Shown: positions 16,400 through 25,134, counted from the stretch's first letter. The stretch: 64,000 nucleotides of DNA from Halovenus aranensis (GCF_900100385.1 NZ_FNFC01000002.1:206458-270457), one strand, 5' to 3'. Program-made: numbers and translations. The notes: a model not told the origin generated them from the letters alone.

Positions 16400-16636
16400 A
16401 TGGAGTACCCCGCGAATCTGTCGGCCAGACGTGTCTCGTCACGAGCGGGCAGTCTATTCGCTGGGGAGACGATTGCGGCATCCAAAGACCGTTTTGGTTG
16501 GGTGTCGACGCCGCTACGAGCAGTCGTCGCCGACTTCAGGCGGCGACCGACAGCCGTGGATAGATCGGGCCGCCACGACAGCACGCCAGAGGCCGGAAAC
16601 CGTCTCGGACAGCCGGGGGGTCGCCAGTGGAGATAA
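16400..16636 (+). CDS. Possible small leaderless ORF ahead of the flippase-like gene
   Basis: A 78-codon frame (MEYPANLSARRVSSRAGS...) begins 24-31 bases after a TATA-like ttttaata, which is leaderless spacing, and overlaps the next gene by 10 bases. The composition is arginine and serine rich, and it is less acidic than a typical haloarchaeal protein, so this may instead be a long 5' leader of the flippase-like gene. I keep it as a low-confidence call because the region is otherwise an unexplained 230 bp transcript leader. Confidence 0.25.
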   Translation: MEYPANLSARRVSSRAGSLFAGETIAASKDRFGWVSTPLRAVVADFRRRPTAVDRSGRHDSTPEAGNRLGQPGGRQWR

Positions 16637-17652
16637 GCAGGCGACACGTCGTCTTCGGCGTCGGCGCATGGGTCGTCATCTACGGGGCTTTCATCCTGCT
16701 GGCGGGACCGACGGAGTTCCTCAACGAGGCCTCCAAACTCTCACAGAACCGACTGGCGGCTATTTTGCTGGTGAACGCGCTCGGCACCGTCTGTATGGGT
16801 CTGGTTCTGTTTACCGTCTCGGTTGGCGCAGGACTGAACGTCTCGCCAATCGAGAGCATCTTTATGAATACGACGGTCAACCTCGCAAACAACTTCACGC
16901 CGCTTGGCCCGGCGAGTGGCGTCCCCGCCGGCGGTGTCGTCATGTCCCGGTGGACCGGTCAGTCCTTCGAGAAAAGCGTCGCTGCGCTCTCGACGAAGGA
17001 GGTCGTCGGGTTCACGCCAGGCATTCTGGTCATGCTGTTTGGCGGGAGCTACATCGCCCTCTACGACGCGACGATTCCCGACCAGATTCGGTCACTCGTC
17101 GCCGTCTTCACCGTCAGCATCGCGGCGTTCGTCGTCGTCGTGGCGCTCGTGTACCGCAACCCTGCCCCCGCAAAACGGGTCATCCACCGGGTCGTATCGA
17201 CGCTGAACCGGGGACTAACCTACATACCCGGTGTCTCCGGCGTCGACGAGGCCGAGATACGACAGCGAATCGATAGCTTCAGCGAGTCGGTCGAGGAGAT
17301 TTCGACGAACAAACCGGTTGTACTCGCTGCGTCGACGCTTACGACGGCAGCGACAGTGACCCAAGGAATCTTGCTCTGGCTCGCGCTGGGTGGCGTGGGA
17401 TTGAGCGTCTCGCTCGCGTTAGTCGTGTTTATCGTCCCCGTCTCGCTGCTTGCCTCTGCTGTCCCGACGCCGGGCGGGAGCGGGGGCATCGAAGGCGCAC
17501 AGATTCTCCTCCTTCTCGGAATAACAGGCGGGGAGCGGGCGGCAATTATCACTGCCGTTGTCTTGACCCGCGGTCTGGTGTACTGGACACCAATTATCGT
17601 CGGCTCGCTGACGCTGACCGGCATCCAGTTTAACAAGAGGTGGCGTTCCTGA
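16627..17652 (+). CDS. Lysylphosphatidylglycerol synthase TM-region / UPF0104 flippase-like membrane protein
   Basis: The 341-residue protein has about eight membrane helices. Features include NNFTPLGPASGVPAGGV near residues 90-106 and the conserved P-T-P-G-G-S-G-G-I-E-G segment near 280, both diagnostic for the UPF0104/LPG-synthase membrane domain. Proteins of this class move or modify lipids and polyprenyl-linked sugars; the fused form is seen in haloarchaeal glycosylation enzymes. The start is a GTG at 16627, giving MEISRRHVVFGVGAW as the first helix. It is divergent from the sulfation operon, so a role in presenting the sulfated lipid or glycan is an inference from context. Confidence 0.82.
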   Translation: MEISRRHVVFGVGAWVVIYGAFILLAGPTEFLNEASKLSQNRLAAILLVNALGTVCMGLVLFTVSVGAGLNVSPIESIFMNTTVNLANNFTPLGPASGVPAGGVVMSRWTGQSFEKSVAALSTKEVVGFTPGILVMLFGGSYIALYDATIPDQIRSLVAVFTVSIAAFVVVVALVYRNPAPAKRVIHRVVSTLNRGLTYIPGVSGVDEAEIRQRIDSFSESVEEISTNKPVVLAASTLTTAATVTQGILLWLALGGVGLSVSLALVVFIVPVSLLASAVPTPGGSGGIEGAQILLLLGITGGERAAIITAVVLTRGLVYWTPIIVGSLTLTGIQFNKRWRS

Positions 17653-17725
17653 CGCTCGTCGCGGTTCCAGACGTATCTGAAGTGACGCGAGTTACTTTAC
17701 CGCTGGAACCAGTATCGACAAGAGA

Positions 17726-18640
17726 ATGACCGGGAACAAATCCGAGGGGAACGACCCCGGCCCGTCCTACGTCGAGGACGAACTCTCGCCGGAGGCGGCC
17801 TTCGAGTTGGCCGCCCACGAGACCAGAATCGCCGTCTTGCAGACGCTTCAGGCGGCTAACGGCGGCCCGCTCTCGTTCGGTGAGATTCGCGAACGCGTTG
17901 GCGTCGACGACCCTGGACAGTGTCACTACCACGTCGACAAGCTCTGTGATCGCTTCGTCCGCAAGACTGACCGCGGATACACGCTGACGCCGGCAGGCTG
18001 GCAGCTCATGGGAGCACTCCTCTCGGGTAGTGTCACGTCCAGCATCCCCGAGGAGGCCGTCGACGCCGGCGGCGCTTGCTCGGAGTGCGGTGGTGGCCTG
18101 TCGGCGTATTTCAGGAAATCGGGCGTCACTATTGCATGCACCGCGTGCAAGTCCGTCCAGACGGACCCAGATATTCCGCCAGCGATGTTCGAAGACTGGC
18201 CCCTGGAAGACCTCCCGGAGGTCGTCGGCCGCCACACACGCCGCATGGAACTCGATGCGGCACACGGCTTCTGTCCGAACTGCCGAGGACGCGTCTCTCG
18301 CGGGGTTGTCACGCCCGCTGACGAGGCCGCTCCGGACTGGTTCGACGGGCAAGAAACCGACGCGATTGTGCTCACTGACTGCCAACGATGTGGGCGGTGG
18401 TGGCATGCTGTCCCATCGATTGCGGCGCTTGCCGAACCGGCCGTCATCGCGCTCCACCACGACCACGGAATCGACCTTCGCGAGCGACCCTGGTGGACAC
18501 TCGACCATCTAGCGGTTGGGGATGTGGCGCTAACGTCGAACCCGACACGCGTTCGAATACCTATCGCGCTCGGAGATGGGTGGACGGTTGTCTTCGACGA
18601 CGCGTTCGACTTCGTCGAAACGCGACAGACCGAACGTTGA
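17726..18640 (+). CDS. ArsR-like winged-helix regulator with C-terminal zinc motifs (DUF7351-type)
   Basis: The 304-residue protein has an N-terminal winged helix (about 20-90): F-E-L-A-A-H-E-T-R-I-A-V-L near 28, then HYHVDKLCDRFV and GYTLTPAGWQLMGA. The C-terminal half has three C-x-x-C pairs (C-S-E-C near 113, C-P-N-C near 190, C-Q-R-C near 223), which may bind zinc. I recall this architecture as the haloarchaeal DUF7351 family; the name should be checked. It is a paralogue of the regulator at 30213-31133 and of the remnant at 10263. The ligand and target are unknown; the nearest neighbours are the flippase-like gene upstream and a DUF5694-like gene downstream. Confidence 0.85.
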   Translation: MTGNKSEGNDPGPSYVEDELSPEAAFELAAHETRIAVLQTLQAANGGPLSFGEIRERVGVDDPGQCHYHVDKLCDRFVRKTDRGYTLTPAGWQLMGALLSGSVTSSIPEEAVDAGGACSECGGGLSAYFRKSGVTIACTACKSVQTDPDIPPAMFEDWPLEDLPEVVGRHTRRMELDAAHGFCPNCRGRVSRGVVTPADEAAPDWFDGQETDAIVLTDCQRCGRWWHAVPSIAALAEPAVIALHHDHGIDLRERPWWTLDHLAVGDVALTSNPTRVRIPIALGDGWTVVFDDAFDFVETRQTER

Positions 18641-18710
18641 AACAGAGTTCAATAATCATCTCGATAGAAATGTATTTCTACAAACAATTATCCTCCCAGC
18701 CCCCTAACGA

Positions 18711-19583
18711 ATGGTCACGATGCTACGACCGAAAGCAACCGCGAGAAAGACACCGACGTGGCCGACACCCACACCGGAACAGGTCGAGGTAGTCCTCCTC
18801 GGGACCTACCATATGGACGAACCGGGGCTGGATAACGTGAACGTCAGCGCCGACGACGTTCTAGACGAGCCACGCCAGCGCGAACTCGAATCGTTCGTAG
18901 GTCACCTAGAAGCCGCGGACCCGGATATTGTGGCCGTCGAGAGGCCTGCCAAGCACGCAGAAACGGTCAACCGTATTTATAAGCGGTACAGAGATGGGCA
19001 ATGCACCTACGACGAGAAATACGAACTTGAACCACCTCACCCAGAGCGTGAGGATGTCACAATGGAGTGTCGCAGCGAGGTTATTCAGGTCGGATTTCGG
19101 CTGGCCGACCGGCTCGGTCACGACCGGGTTGTCCCTGTCGATATGCCTGAAATGCTGGGCAGGAGTGCTGAATTCGAGGAACTCGAACAGGGAGATATCG
19201 ACACCAGTCCCAAAATAGACGTTCCGCGACTCGACGAAGAACAGCTCAAGACAACGATGGACGAGCAACTCACAGACTCGACGGTCACCGCCTATCACCG
19301 GTACCTGAACGAGGAGGCTGCCCTGCATCACAACGACGGGATGTTCGACGAGTTCCTCCGCTACGGCGACGGCGACAACTACGCTGGCCCCGACGCACTC
19401 GCCAAGTGGTACCGTCGGAATCTCCGGATGGTCCACAACATCTGGCGAGCAGTCGACGATTCCAGCGACCGCGTCCTCTTTCTGGTCGGGTCCGGCCACG
19501 TCCACGTGCTCCGCCACCTACTCACCGAGTTCCCGCAGCTGTGCCCAGTGAATCCGATTCAGTATCTCCCGCGTGAGGAGTGA
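18711..19583 (+). CDS. DUF5694-like protein (TraB/ChaN-type fold)
   Basis: The protein has 290 residues. It reads VVLLGTYHMDEPGLDNVN near residues 27-44, then DIVAVERPAKH, HDRVVPVDMPEML and VLFLVGSGHVHVLRHLL near the C-terminus. The G-T-x-H...VAVE...GSGHVH arrangement is that of DUF5694 and related TraB/ChaN metal-dependent hydrolase-like folds. The conserved histidine and glutamates may bind a metal. The function is unknown in the family. A methionine nine bases in could also be the start. No signal peptide is seen. Confidence 0.72.
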   Translation: MVTMLRPKATARKTPTWPTPTPEQVEVVLLGTYHMDEPGLDNVNVSADDVLDEPRQRELESFVGHLEAADPDIVAVERPAKHAETVNRIYKRYRDGQCTYDEKYELEPPHPEREDVTMECRSEVIQVGFRLADRLGHDRVVPVDMPEMLGRSAEFEELEQGDIDTSPKIDVPRLDEEQLKTTMDEQLTDSTVTAYHRYLNEEAALHHNDGMFDEFLRYGDGDNYAGPDALAKWYRRNLRMVHNIWRAVDDSSDRVLFLVGSGHVHVLRHLLTEFPQLCPVNPIQYLPREE

Positions 19584-19614
19584 CCACAGACGACGGGGCC
19601 GTACCCAGTTTTAC

Positions 19615-19782
19615 TCAGTCGCCGTCTCCCGTTGTGACTGTCTCGCTACACCGCGGGCAATAAAAGGAGCCATCGTCTTCCTGTGCAGCCGTCTGGTCTA
19701 TCGAATCGTCGTACTGGCCTGCCGGGCGGCCTCGCTCGTCGGTGCTTCCGTGGAAATAGCCACACTGCGGACACGTGAGCAT
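19615..19782 (-). CDS. Small zinc-ribbon protein (55 aa)
   Basis: The ATG at 19782 gives MLTCPQCGYFHGSTDERG...GSFYCPRCSETVT, with two C-P-x-C knuckles 35-40 residues apart, a complete zinc ribbon and little else. Such tiny zinc proteins are common in haloarchaea, and some affect gene regulation or biofilm formation. The frame extends upstream to 19959 but that part has an unlikely composition. It is convergent with the DUF5694-like gene. Confidence 0.65.
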   Translation of the reverse strand: MLTCPQCGYFHGSTDERGRPAGQYDDSIDQTAAQEDDGSFYCPRCSETVTTGDGD

Positions 19783-19947
19783 GGCTGTCTTTGGTGTGCC
19801 ATCGTCTTGATTTCGTCGCCAGCGAACTGACAGCGCGTGCGATTTGCTACGGCTGAGAAACCAGTCGTCTCCACCGATGTCTCCGAACCTGTCATGTGGA
19901 GAAGATACCGTGCAAAAGAATATGTAGCATAAGACAGTATATATGGT

Positions 19948-20172
19948 ATGGATGAACAAACCAACAAACCCAGCGAGATGGGAGTTACAGACAAAAGTGG
20001 GGTCGGGCCCGCAGTGATGGCGTCTATCGGCTCGGTCGCTCTGGCACTGTACTACTACTACGTCCGTGGCGAGAAACAGCGCGGACAGTTCATCGGGCTC
20101 TGGCCGGCGACGATTCTCGGACTCGCTATCTATCTGAAACTGGACGAGATACAGAAACTGCTCGGTGACTGA
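19948..20172 (+). CDS. Small membrane protein (74 aa)
   Basis: The protein starts MDEQTNKPSEMGVTDKSG. It has one hydrophobic helix around residues 21-38 (GPAVMASIGSVALALYYYY), a charged turn with VRGEKQRG, and a second helix GLWPATILGLAIYL. AT-rich sequence around 19910-19930 (caaaagaatatg) is about 25-35 bases upstream and fits a promoter for a leaderless transcript. No known family is recognised. Confidence 0.6.
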   Translation: MDEQTNKPSEMGVTDKSGVGPAVMASIGSVALALYYYYVRGEKQRGQFIGLWPATILGLAIYLKLDEIQKLLGD

Positions 20173-20301
20173 CGAGCGAACTCGCTCGTGGGCAGGACTG
20201 GTCTCTTCTCACCGCCCCCGTAGTGTCCGCCGAGACGCCAGTCCGTCGAGCCACAGTGGCTGTAGCCAATCATTATGTGGCTCCCTGCCAAGGCGAAAAC
20301 G

Positions 20302-21411
20302 ATGGTGACAATCGACGCAGACCGCCTCGAAACACACGCGGCGTCGCTGTTGCGGGCGCTGGGTGCGCCGGCAAAGACCACCGAAGATGTCGCCACCTCG
20401 TTGGTCGATGCTGACCGCAAGGGACACACGTCTCACGGCGTTCTCCGCATCCCGACCTACGGCCAGATGATAGCTGACGGTGTGCTCGTGCCCGACGCCG
20501 AACCCGAGGTGACGACGACCGACGGCCCGACAGCAGTGGTCGACGGCTGTGGTGCGTTCGGCCACGTGGTCGGTCGGACCGCGGTGGAGACACTGGCCGA
20601 ACGCAGCGCCCAGTACGGGCTTGCTACGGTCGGCATCAGGAACGCGACACACCTCGGCCGAATCGGCGAGTGGGCCGAGCGTCTCGCTGAACGAGAGCTG
20701 TGTTTTCTCTCCTTTGTCCACACGTCTGGCGGAGGACTCGTCGTCGCGCCTGCCGGGTCGACCACCCGGCGGTTCTCGACGAATCCTATCACGGCTGCAG
20801 TTCCGACGTTCGACAAACTCCCGTTCCCGCTCGTGTTAGATATGGCAACGTCACAGGTCGCCCACGGCAAACTCGACGCGGCCGAGGCCAACGGCAGACC
20901 GCTTCCACCCGAGTGGGCAGTCACAGCCGACGGCGAGCCGTTGACGGACCCGGAACAGATGGGCGAGTTCCGTGACGGAGACACGTGGGGAGCTATTCGA
21001 CCCCTCGGCGGAACCACGGCCGGGCACAAAGGAACCGGCTTAGCTGTGATGGCCGAGTTGTTTGCGGGACTGCTTGGGGGCGGGCCAGTCGCCGGCCAGC
21101 GCGACCCCGATGCGTGGTTCACGAACGGCGCCTTCTTCATGGCAATCGACCCGACACAGTTCAGTGACCGCGAGCAGATGGCCGCGCAAGTCGAGGCTTT
21201 CGTCGACCACTTCCGTGCCGCCGACCCCCATCCGGAGGTCGCCGTCGGTGACGCTGCATCGGGGTCAACACCACTGCTGCCCGGCGAGGCCGAACACCGA
21301 ACCGCGCAAAACCGGGCCGAAGAAGGCATCCCACTCCCCGACCGGGTCGTCGACCAGCTCGCGTCGCTGGCGGTCGAACACGACATCGAAGACCCCTTTG
21401 CGGGGCAGTAA
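20302..21411 (+). CDS. Ldh family oxidoreductase (malate/L-lactate/ureidoglycolate dehydrogenase type)
   Basis: The protein has 369 residues from MVTIDADRLETHAASLL. It shows the YlbC/Ldh_2 family features: DADRKGHTSHGVLRIPTY near 39-56, GLATVGIRNATHLGRIG near 114-130 (with the conserved N-x-x-H), VLDMATSQVAHGK near 184-196, and KGTGLAVMAELFAGLLGG near 238-255. Members oxidise 2-hydroxyacids with NAD(P) in the cytoplasm; malate, sulfolactate, ureidoglycolate and 2,3-diketogulonate are all known substrates. The convergent LIV-type transporter next door might bring in its substrate, but that link is an inference. Confidence 0.9.
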   Translation: MVTIDADRLETHAASLLRALGAPAKTTEDVATSLVDADRKGHTSHGVLRIPTYGQMIADGVLVPDAEPEVTTTDGPTAVVDGCGAFGHVVGRTAVETLAERSAQYGLATVGIRNATHLGRIGEWAERLAERELCFLSFVHTSGGGLVVAPAGSTTRRFSTNPITAAVPTFDKLPFPLVLDMATSQVAHGKLDAAEANGRPLPPEWAVTADGEPLTDPEQMGEFRDGDTWGAIRPLGGTTAGHKGTGLAVMAELFAGLLGGGPVAGQRDPDAWFTNGAFFMAIDPTQFSDREQMAAQVEAFVDHFRAADPHPEVAVGDAASGSTPLLPGEAEHRTAQNRAEEGIPLPDRVVDQLASLAVEHDIEDPFAGQ

Positions 21412-21414
21412 GCG

Positions 21415-22122
21415 TCAGACCCCGAGATACCGCTGTCTGACCTCCTCGTTTGCCCTGAGTTGGGCCGTCGATACCGACTCGACGATGCGCCCCTCGGCGA
21501 GGATGTAGTGGTAGTCGGCGACCGCGACCGCCGCAGCCACGTTTTGCTCGACCAGAAGCACAGCAATCTCTTGCTGGTCGTTGATTTCGGCGATGATGTC
21601 CTCGATGCGGCGCACAATATAGGGCGCGAGCCCTTCGAAGGGTTCATCGAGTAACATCAGCCGCGGGTTTGCAGCCAGAGCCCTGGCAATTGCGAGCATC
21701 TGCTGTTCGCCACCGCTCATGTTTTTCGCGTGTTTCTCGCGCATCTCCGAGAGCTCCGGGAAAAACTCCAGTACGGTTTCGATGTCTTTCGGATTCTCCG
21801 CGTGGTTGATTGCGAGCCGGATGTTCTCGACGACCGAGAGCCGCGGAAAACAGCGTCGCTCCTCGGGAACGAAGCTGATGCCTCGGCTTGCGATTTCGTA
21901 CGGTGCCGACCCCGAAAGCTCCTGCCCGTCGAAACCGATGGTCCCGCCGAGCACGGTCGGTTCCGTACCGCCCGCGATTGCCCGCAAGGTCGTCGTCTTC
22001 CCGGCGCCGTTACGGCCAAGCAGCGAGACGAGTTCGCCGTCCTCCACGTCGATGTCGACACCGAACAGCACCTGCCCGGTTTCGTACCCGGCCTCGAGCC
22101 CGGAGACGCTGAGCAACGTCAT
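21415..22122 (-). CDS. livF: LIV-type ABC transporter ATP-binding protein (LivF-like)
   Basis: The 235-residue protein carries a complete ABC ATPase: Walker A LLGRNGAGKTTT near 34-45, signature M-S-G-G-E-Q-Q near 137, and Walker B LMLLDEPFEGLAP. The 'FPRLSVVENIRLA' segment and E-G-L-A-P after Walker B are typical of LivF, as distinct from LivG. It is the last gene of a five-gene minus-strand operon and overlaps livG by four bases. Together with LivG it powers import of branched-chain amino acids or related amides or ureas. Confidence 0.93.
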   Translation of the reverse strand: MTLLSVSGLEAGYETGQVLFGVDIDVEDGELVSLLGRNGAGKTTTLRAIAGGTEPTVLGGTIGFDGQELSGSAPYEIASRGISFVPEERRCFPRLSVVENIRLAINHAENPKDIETVLEFFPELSEMREKHAKNMSGGEQQMLAIARALAANPRLMLLDEPFEGLAPYIVRRIEDIIAEINDQQEIAVLLVEQNVAAAVAVADYHYILAEGRIVESVSTAQLRANEEVRQRYLGV

Positions 22123-22982
22123 ATCTCCTCCCGCATACCGCCGAGGTATGCGTCCTGGACGACCTGATTGCCCTGCACGGCATCTGGCGGGCCGGTCGCG
22201 ATGATGCTCCCTCTGTCGAGGACGGTCAGCCGGTCCGAAATCGAGAGGACGACATCCATGTCGTGTTCGATGAGAATCACCGTCAGTCCACGCTCGTCAC
22301 GGATGTCTTCGATGAGCGACGCCGTCTCGGCCGTCGCGCCGGGGCTCATGCCACTCGTCGGCTCGTCTAGCAACAACACGTCGGGGTCTGTCGCGAGCGC
22401 CATCGCGATACCGAGCCGTCGTTGCTCGCCGTGTGGGAGGTTCGTCGCTTCGGTGCCGAGGTTGGCCTGAAGGCCAACGTCGTCGGCTATCTCGATTGCC
22501 CGCTCGCGGCCGACCGTGTGGTGACTGCGCAGCAGGTCCATCGAAAACGCGCCCTGCTCGGCTGTCTGTGCGACCAGGCGGATATTTTCGAGAACCGTCT
22601 GGTCGGCAAACAGCTGGTTCGACTGGAACGAGCGCGCCATCCCTAGGTGTGGCCGTCGTTCCTCGGCGTCGGCGGTAATGTCGTCGCCACTGAGATATAC
22701 TGTGCCAGCAGTCGGGTCGAGAGTGCCCATAATGCAGTTGAACAGCGTTGTTTTCCCGGCTCCGTTCGGGCCGATTATGGCGCGAAGCTCCCCCGTCTCG
22801 ACGCCGAGACTCAGGTCATCGACCGCAACGACTTCGCCGAACTGCTTTGTGAGCGTCTCGACGCCCAGTGCCGCCGTCGACGGCGACACAGTCGGCTCGA
22901 TGGTCGGCCGCTCGTCGTCGCTACTCGACAGACCGTCGCCGGTGTCACGCTGGCGCGTGCCTGTCTCGTCGGTGTGACTCAT
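22119..22982 (-). CDS. livG: LIV-type ABC transporter ATP-binding protein (LivG-like)
   Basis: Started at MSHTDETGTRQRDTG the protein has 287 residues. The first ~45 residues are an acidic low-complexity extension not seen in most LivG. The ATPase core has Walker A IIGPNGAGKTTLF near 77-89, the LivG-type 'MARSFQSNQLF' segment, and LLLDEPTSGMSP (Walker B). The ATG overlaps the livM stop by four bases (ATGA), as does its own stop with livF. It forms the second ATPase of the transporter. Confidence 0.93.
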   Translation of the reverse strand: MSHTDETGTRQRDTGDGLSSSDDERPTIEPTVSPSTAALGVETLTKQFGEVVAVDDLSLGVETGELRAIIGPNGAGKTTLFNCIMGTLDPTAGTVYLSGDDITADAEERRPHLGMARSFQSNQLFADQTVLENIRLVAQTAEQGAFSMDLLRSHHTVGRERAIEIADDVGLQANLGTEATNLPHGEQRRLGIAMALATDPDVLLLDEPTSGMSPGATAETASLIEDIRDERGLTVILIEHDMDVVLSISDRLTVLDRGSIIATGPPDAVQGNQVVQDAYLGGMREEI

Positions 22983-24103
22983 CCTATCACCTCCGTGAGC
23001 TTGGTCCGGAGCCACTCGGCAACCGAGCTGAGATAGCCCCAGATACCCTCCTCAGGCGCAGTCAACACCACGACGACAAACAGCGCGCCGAGGAGGAACT
23101 GCCAGTAGACGAGTATGTCGCTGAGGTCGACGGTGACGAGAGTCAGTTCCGAGAGGGGGAACTGCCAGAGTTCGAACCCCGTAAGGAAGTCCTCGACGAA
23201 CAGCCAGGAGAACGCACCGACGACCGGCCCGAAGAAGTAGTTGACACCCCCGAGGACGGCCATCAGTACGGTATCACCGCTGGTGAAGACACTGAGGTTT
23301 TCGATTGCGGCACCGGAGCTCTGAATCATCAACAGCACGCCCGCGAGCGCAGAGAAGATGCCACTGAACGTGACCGACCAGATTTTGTATCGCGTCGTGT
23401 TGACACCCATTGCCCGTGCGAGTTGCTCGTTTTCGCTGACTGCGACCAGTGACCGACCAAACGGCGACCGGACGATTTGCCAGAGGGCGAGCATCCCGAC
23501 CAGAAAGACGAGAGCCACTGCCCAGTACCAGTCGAGCGACTGGCCGAACGCTTCGATGGCGATTTCGCCGCGCGTCTGCTCGACGAACGCGGGGAGCGTC
23601 CCCTGCGTGAGACCGTTCGACCCGCCAGTTAGACCGGCTGGGTCACGAAGCACGATGAAATATATGGCCTGAGAGAACGCCAGGGTCAACAATGCAAAGT
23701 AGATTTCGCCCATTCCGACGATGAGTCGCCCCAGCAGGTAGCCGTAGGCCGCGACGCCGGCTACCGCCAGCGCGACACCGAACAAAAACGTGACGCCGCC
23801 GCCGGCCGGCAACAGTCCCGGCCCGTTCGACACGAAGATTGCCGGGATGTAGAGCCCGAATCCGAGAAACATCGCGTGCCCGAACGACAACAGGCCGGTG
23901 TATCCGAACAAGAGGTTGAACCCCGCGACAAACAGCATCATAATGAGCATCTTGCTGGCGATAGCGTTGTACCCGAGCAACAGGTCGCTCGAAACCACCG
24001 GCCGTAACGCGAGCACGAGGACGAGGAGTCCGAGCGGAATCCGATACCGCTCTAGCCTCGTCGGGAGTCTTGGGACGGACTCCTGTGTCGTCTCCTCTGT
24101 CAT
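22979..24103 (-). CDS. livM: LIV-type ABC transporter permease (LivM-like)
   Basis: The 374-residue permease has about ten hydrophobic helices. A characteristic LivM segment is near residues 68-80 (YTGLLSFGHAMFL), followed by a cytoplasmic loop VAVSENEQLARAMGVNTTRYKI that contacts the ATPases (E-x-x-x-A-x-x-x-G loop), and a conserved region AGVLLMIQSSG. The N-terminus is hydrophilic. It overlaps livH at 24100-24103 and livG at 22979-22982, so the genes are translationally coupled. Confidence 0.93.
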   Translation of the reverse strand: MTEETTQESVPRLPTRLERYRIPLGLLVLVLALRPVVSSDLLLGYNAIASKMLIMMLFVAGFNLLFGYTGLLSFGHAMFLGFGLYIPAIFVSNGPGLLPAGGGVTFLFGVALAVAGVAAYGYLLGRLIVGMGEIYFALLTLAFSQAIYFIVLRDPAGLTGGSNGLTQGTLPAFVEQTRGEIAIEAFGQSLDWYWAVALVFLVGMLALWQIVRSPFGRSLVAVSENEQLARAMGVNTTRYKIWSVTFSGIFSALAGVLLMIQSSGAAIENLSVFTSGDTVLMAVLGGVNYFFGPVVGAFSWLFVEDFLTGFELWQFPLSELTLVTVDLSDILVYWQFLLGALFVVVVLTAPEEGIWGYLSSVAEWLRTKLTEVIG

Positions 24104-25134
24104 TCCAGCAACCCCTCCTCACCGAACAGTCCCCGCGGCCGAATCAGGAGGACGGCAATCATCACCAGAAACGGAATGAGGTCGCTGATTCCCTGGACGT
24201 TGATCGCAGAGACGCCCGTGATGACAGCGAGAGCGCTCAATACGACGGGAATGAGAAACTGTGCCCAGCCGACCAGCAAGCCGGCGACCACGCTGCCGAA
24301 GATACTCCCGACTCCGCCGATGACGACGACGACGAACGCGAGCAACACGAACTCCTCGGCGGCCCCTGGGTCGATACCAAACTCGACGACACGGAGCGCA
24401 CCACCCAGGCCCGCGATGGCCGAGCCCAGAAAGAACATCGCAGTGAACCGAAGCGGCAGATTCACGCCGACGAACTCGGTCATCTCGCCGTCCTGAACGC
24501 CTGCCCGGACGCTTAGTCCGAAGTCGGTCCTCGTGATGAGGTAGTAGACGCCAGCCACCGAGACCGTTGCGACCGCGACAGTGAACAGGCGGTAGGTCCC
24601 TACCTGTGTCACGCCCAGGTCGGTCCCGCCGGTCAGAAACGCCGGCTTCGCCGGCTGAACTGCACTCGCGCCCCAGACGAACCGGGCGGCCTCCTCTATC
24701 ATCAGTGTCAGCCCGAACGTTGCCAGGAGACCGATAATCGGCTCCTTGCCGTACAGCCGTCGGAGAACGACGACCTCGATGACGATGCCGACGACACCGA
24801 CACCGACGGGTGCTATCAGGAGTGCCGCCCAGAACGGGATACCGTAACTCGCCATGGCGGCGTAGGTGAAGTACCCCCCCAGCATGAACAACGCTCCGTG
24901 AGCAAAGTTGACGACACCCATGAGTCCGAGGACAAGCGCCAGGCCGAGGGAAATCATCACCAGAATCATCCCGTAGACGAGCCCGCCAATCGCCTGGTCG
25001 ATAAACAGCCCCGGCTCCTGGACGGCCGCGTTGCCCAACAACAGGACGCCAGCGAGGCCACCGAGCTTGGCCGCCGGCGAACTTTCAGACAGCAGTCGTT
25101 GCGCTTGCGTGCGCGCGTCGAGTATCGCACTCAT
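24100..25134 (-). CDS. livH: LIV-type ABC transporter permease (LivH-like)
   Basis: This 344-residue permease has eight to nine helices. It shows the LivH pattern GLVYGMILVMISLGLALVLG and VVNFAHGALFMLGGYF near 85-100. The EAA-like loop is RTDFGLSVRAGVQDGEMTEFVGVN. The first 30 residues (MSAILDARTQAQRLLSESSP) are an extra amphipathic stretch. It lies 3 bases after the binding-protein gene's stop codon, within the operon. Confidence 0.93.
   Translation of the reverse strand: MSAILDARTQAQRLLSESSPAAKLGGLAGVLLLGNAAVQEPGLFIDQAIGGLVYGMILVMISLGLALVLGLMGVVNFAHGALFMLGGYFTYAAMASYGIPFWAALLIAPVGVGVVGIVIEVVVLRRLYGKEPIIGLLATFGLTLMIEEAARFVWGASAVQPAKPAFLTGGTDLGVTQVGTYRLFTVAVATVSVAGVYYLITRTDFGLSVRAGVQDGEMTEFVGVNLPLRFTAMFFLGSAIAGLGGALRVVEFGIDPGAAEEFVLLAFVVVVIGGVGSIFGSVVAGLLVGWAQFLIPVVLSALAVITGVSAINVQGISDLIPFLVMIAVLLIRPRGLFGEEGLLE

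Noticed and set aside
20457-21647. Open frame of 396 codons antisense to the Ldh-family gene
   Set aside because: It is a Ser/Pro/Thr-rich shadow of a well-supported gene.
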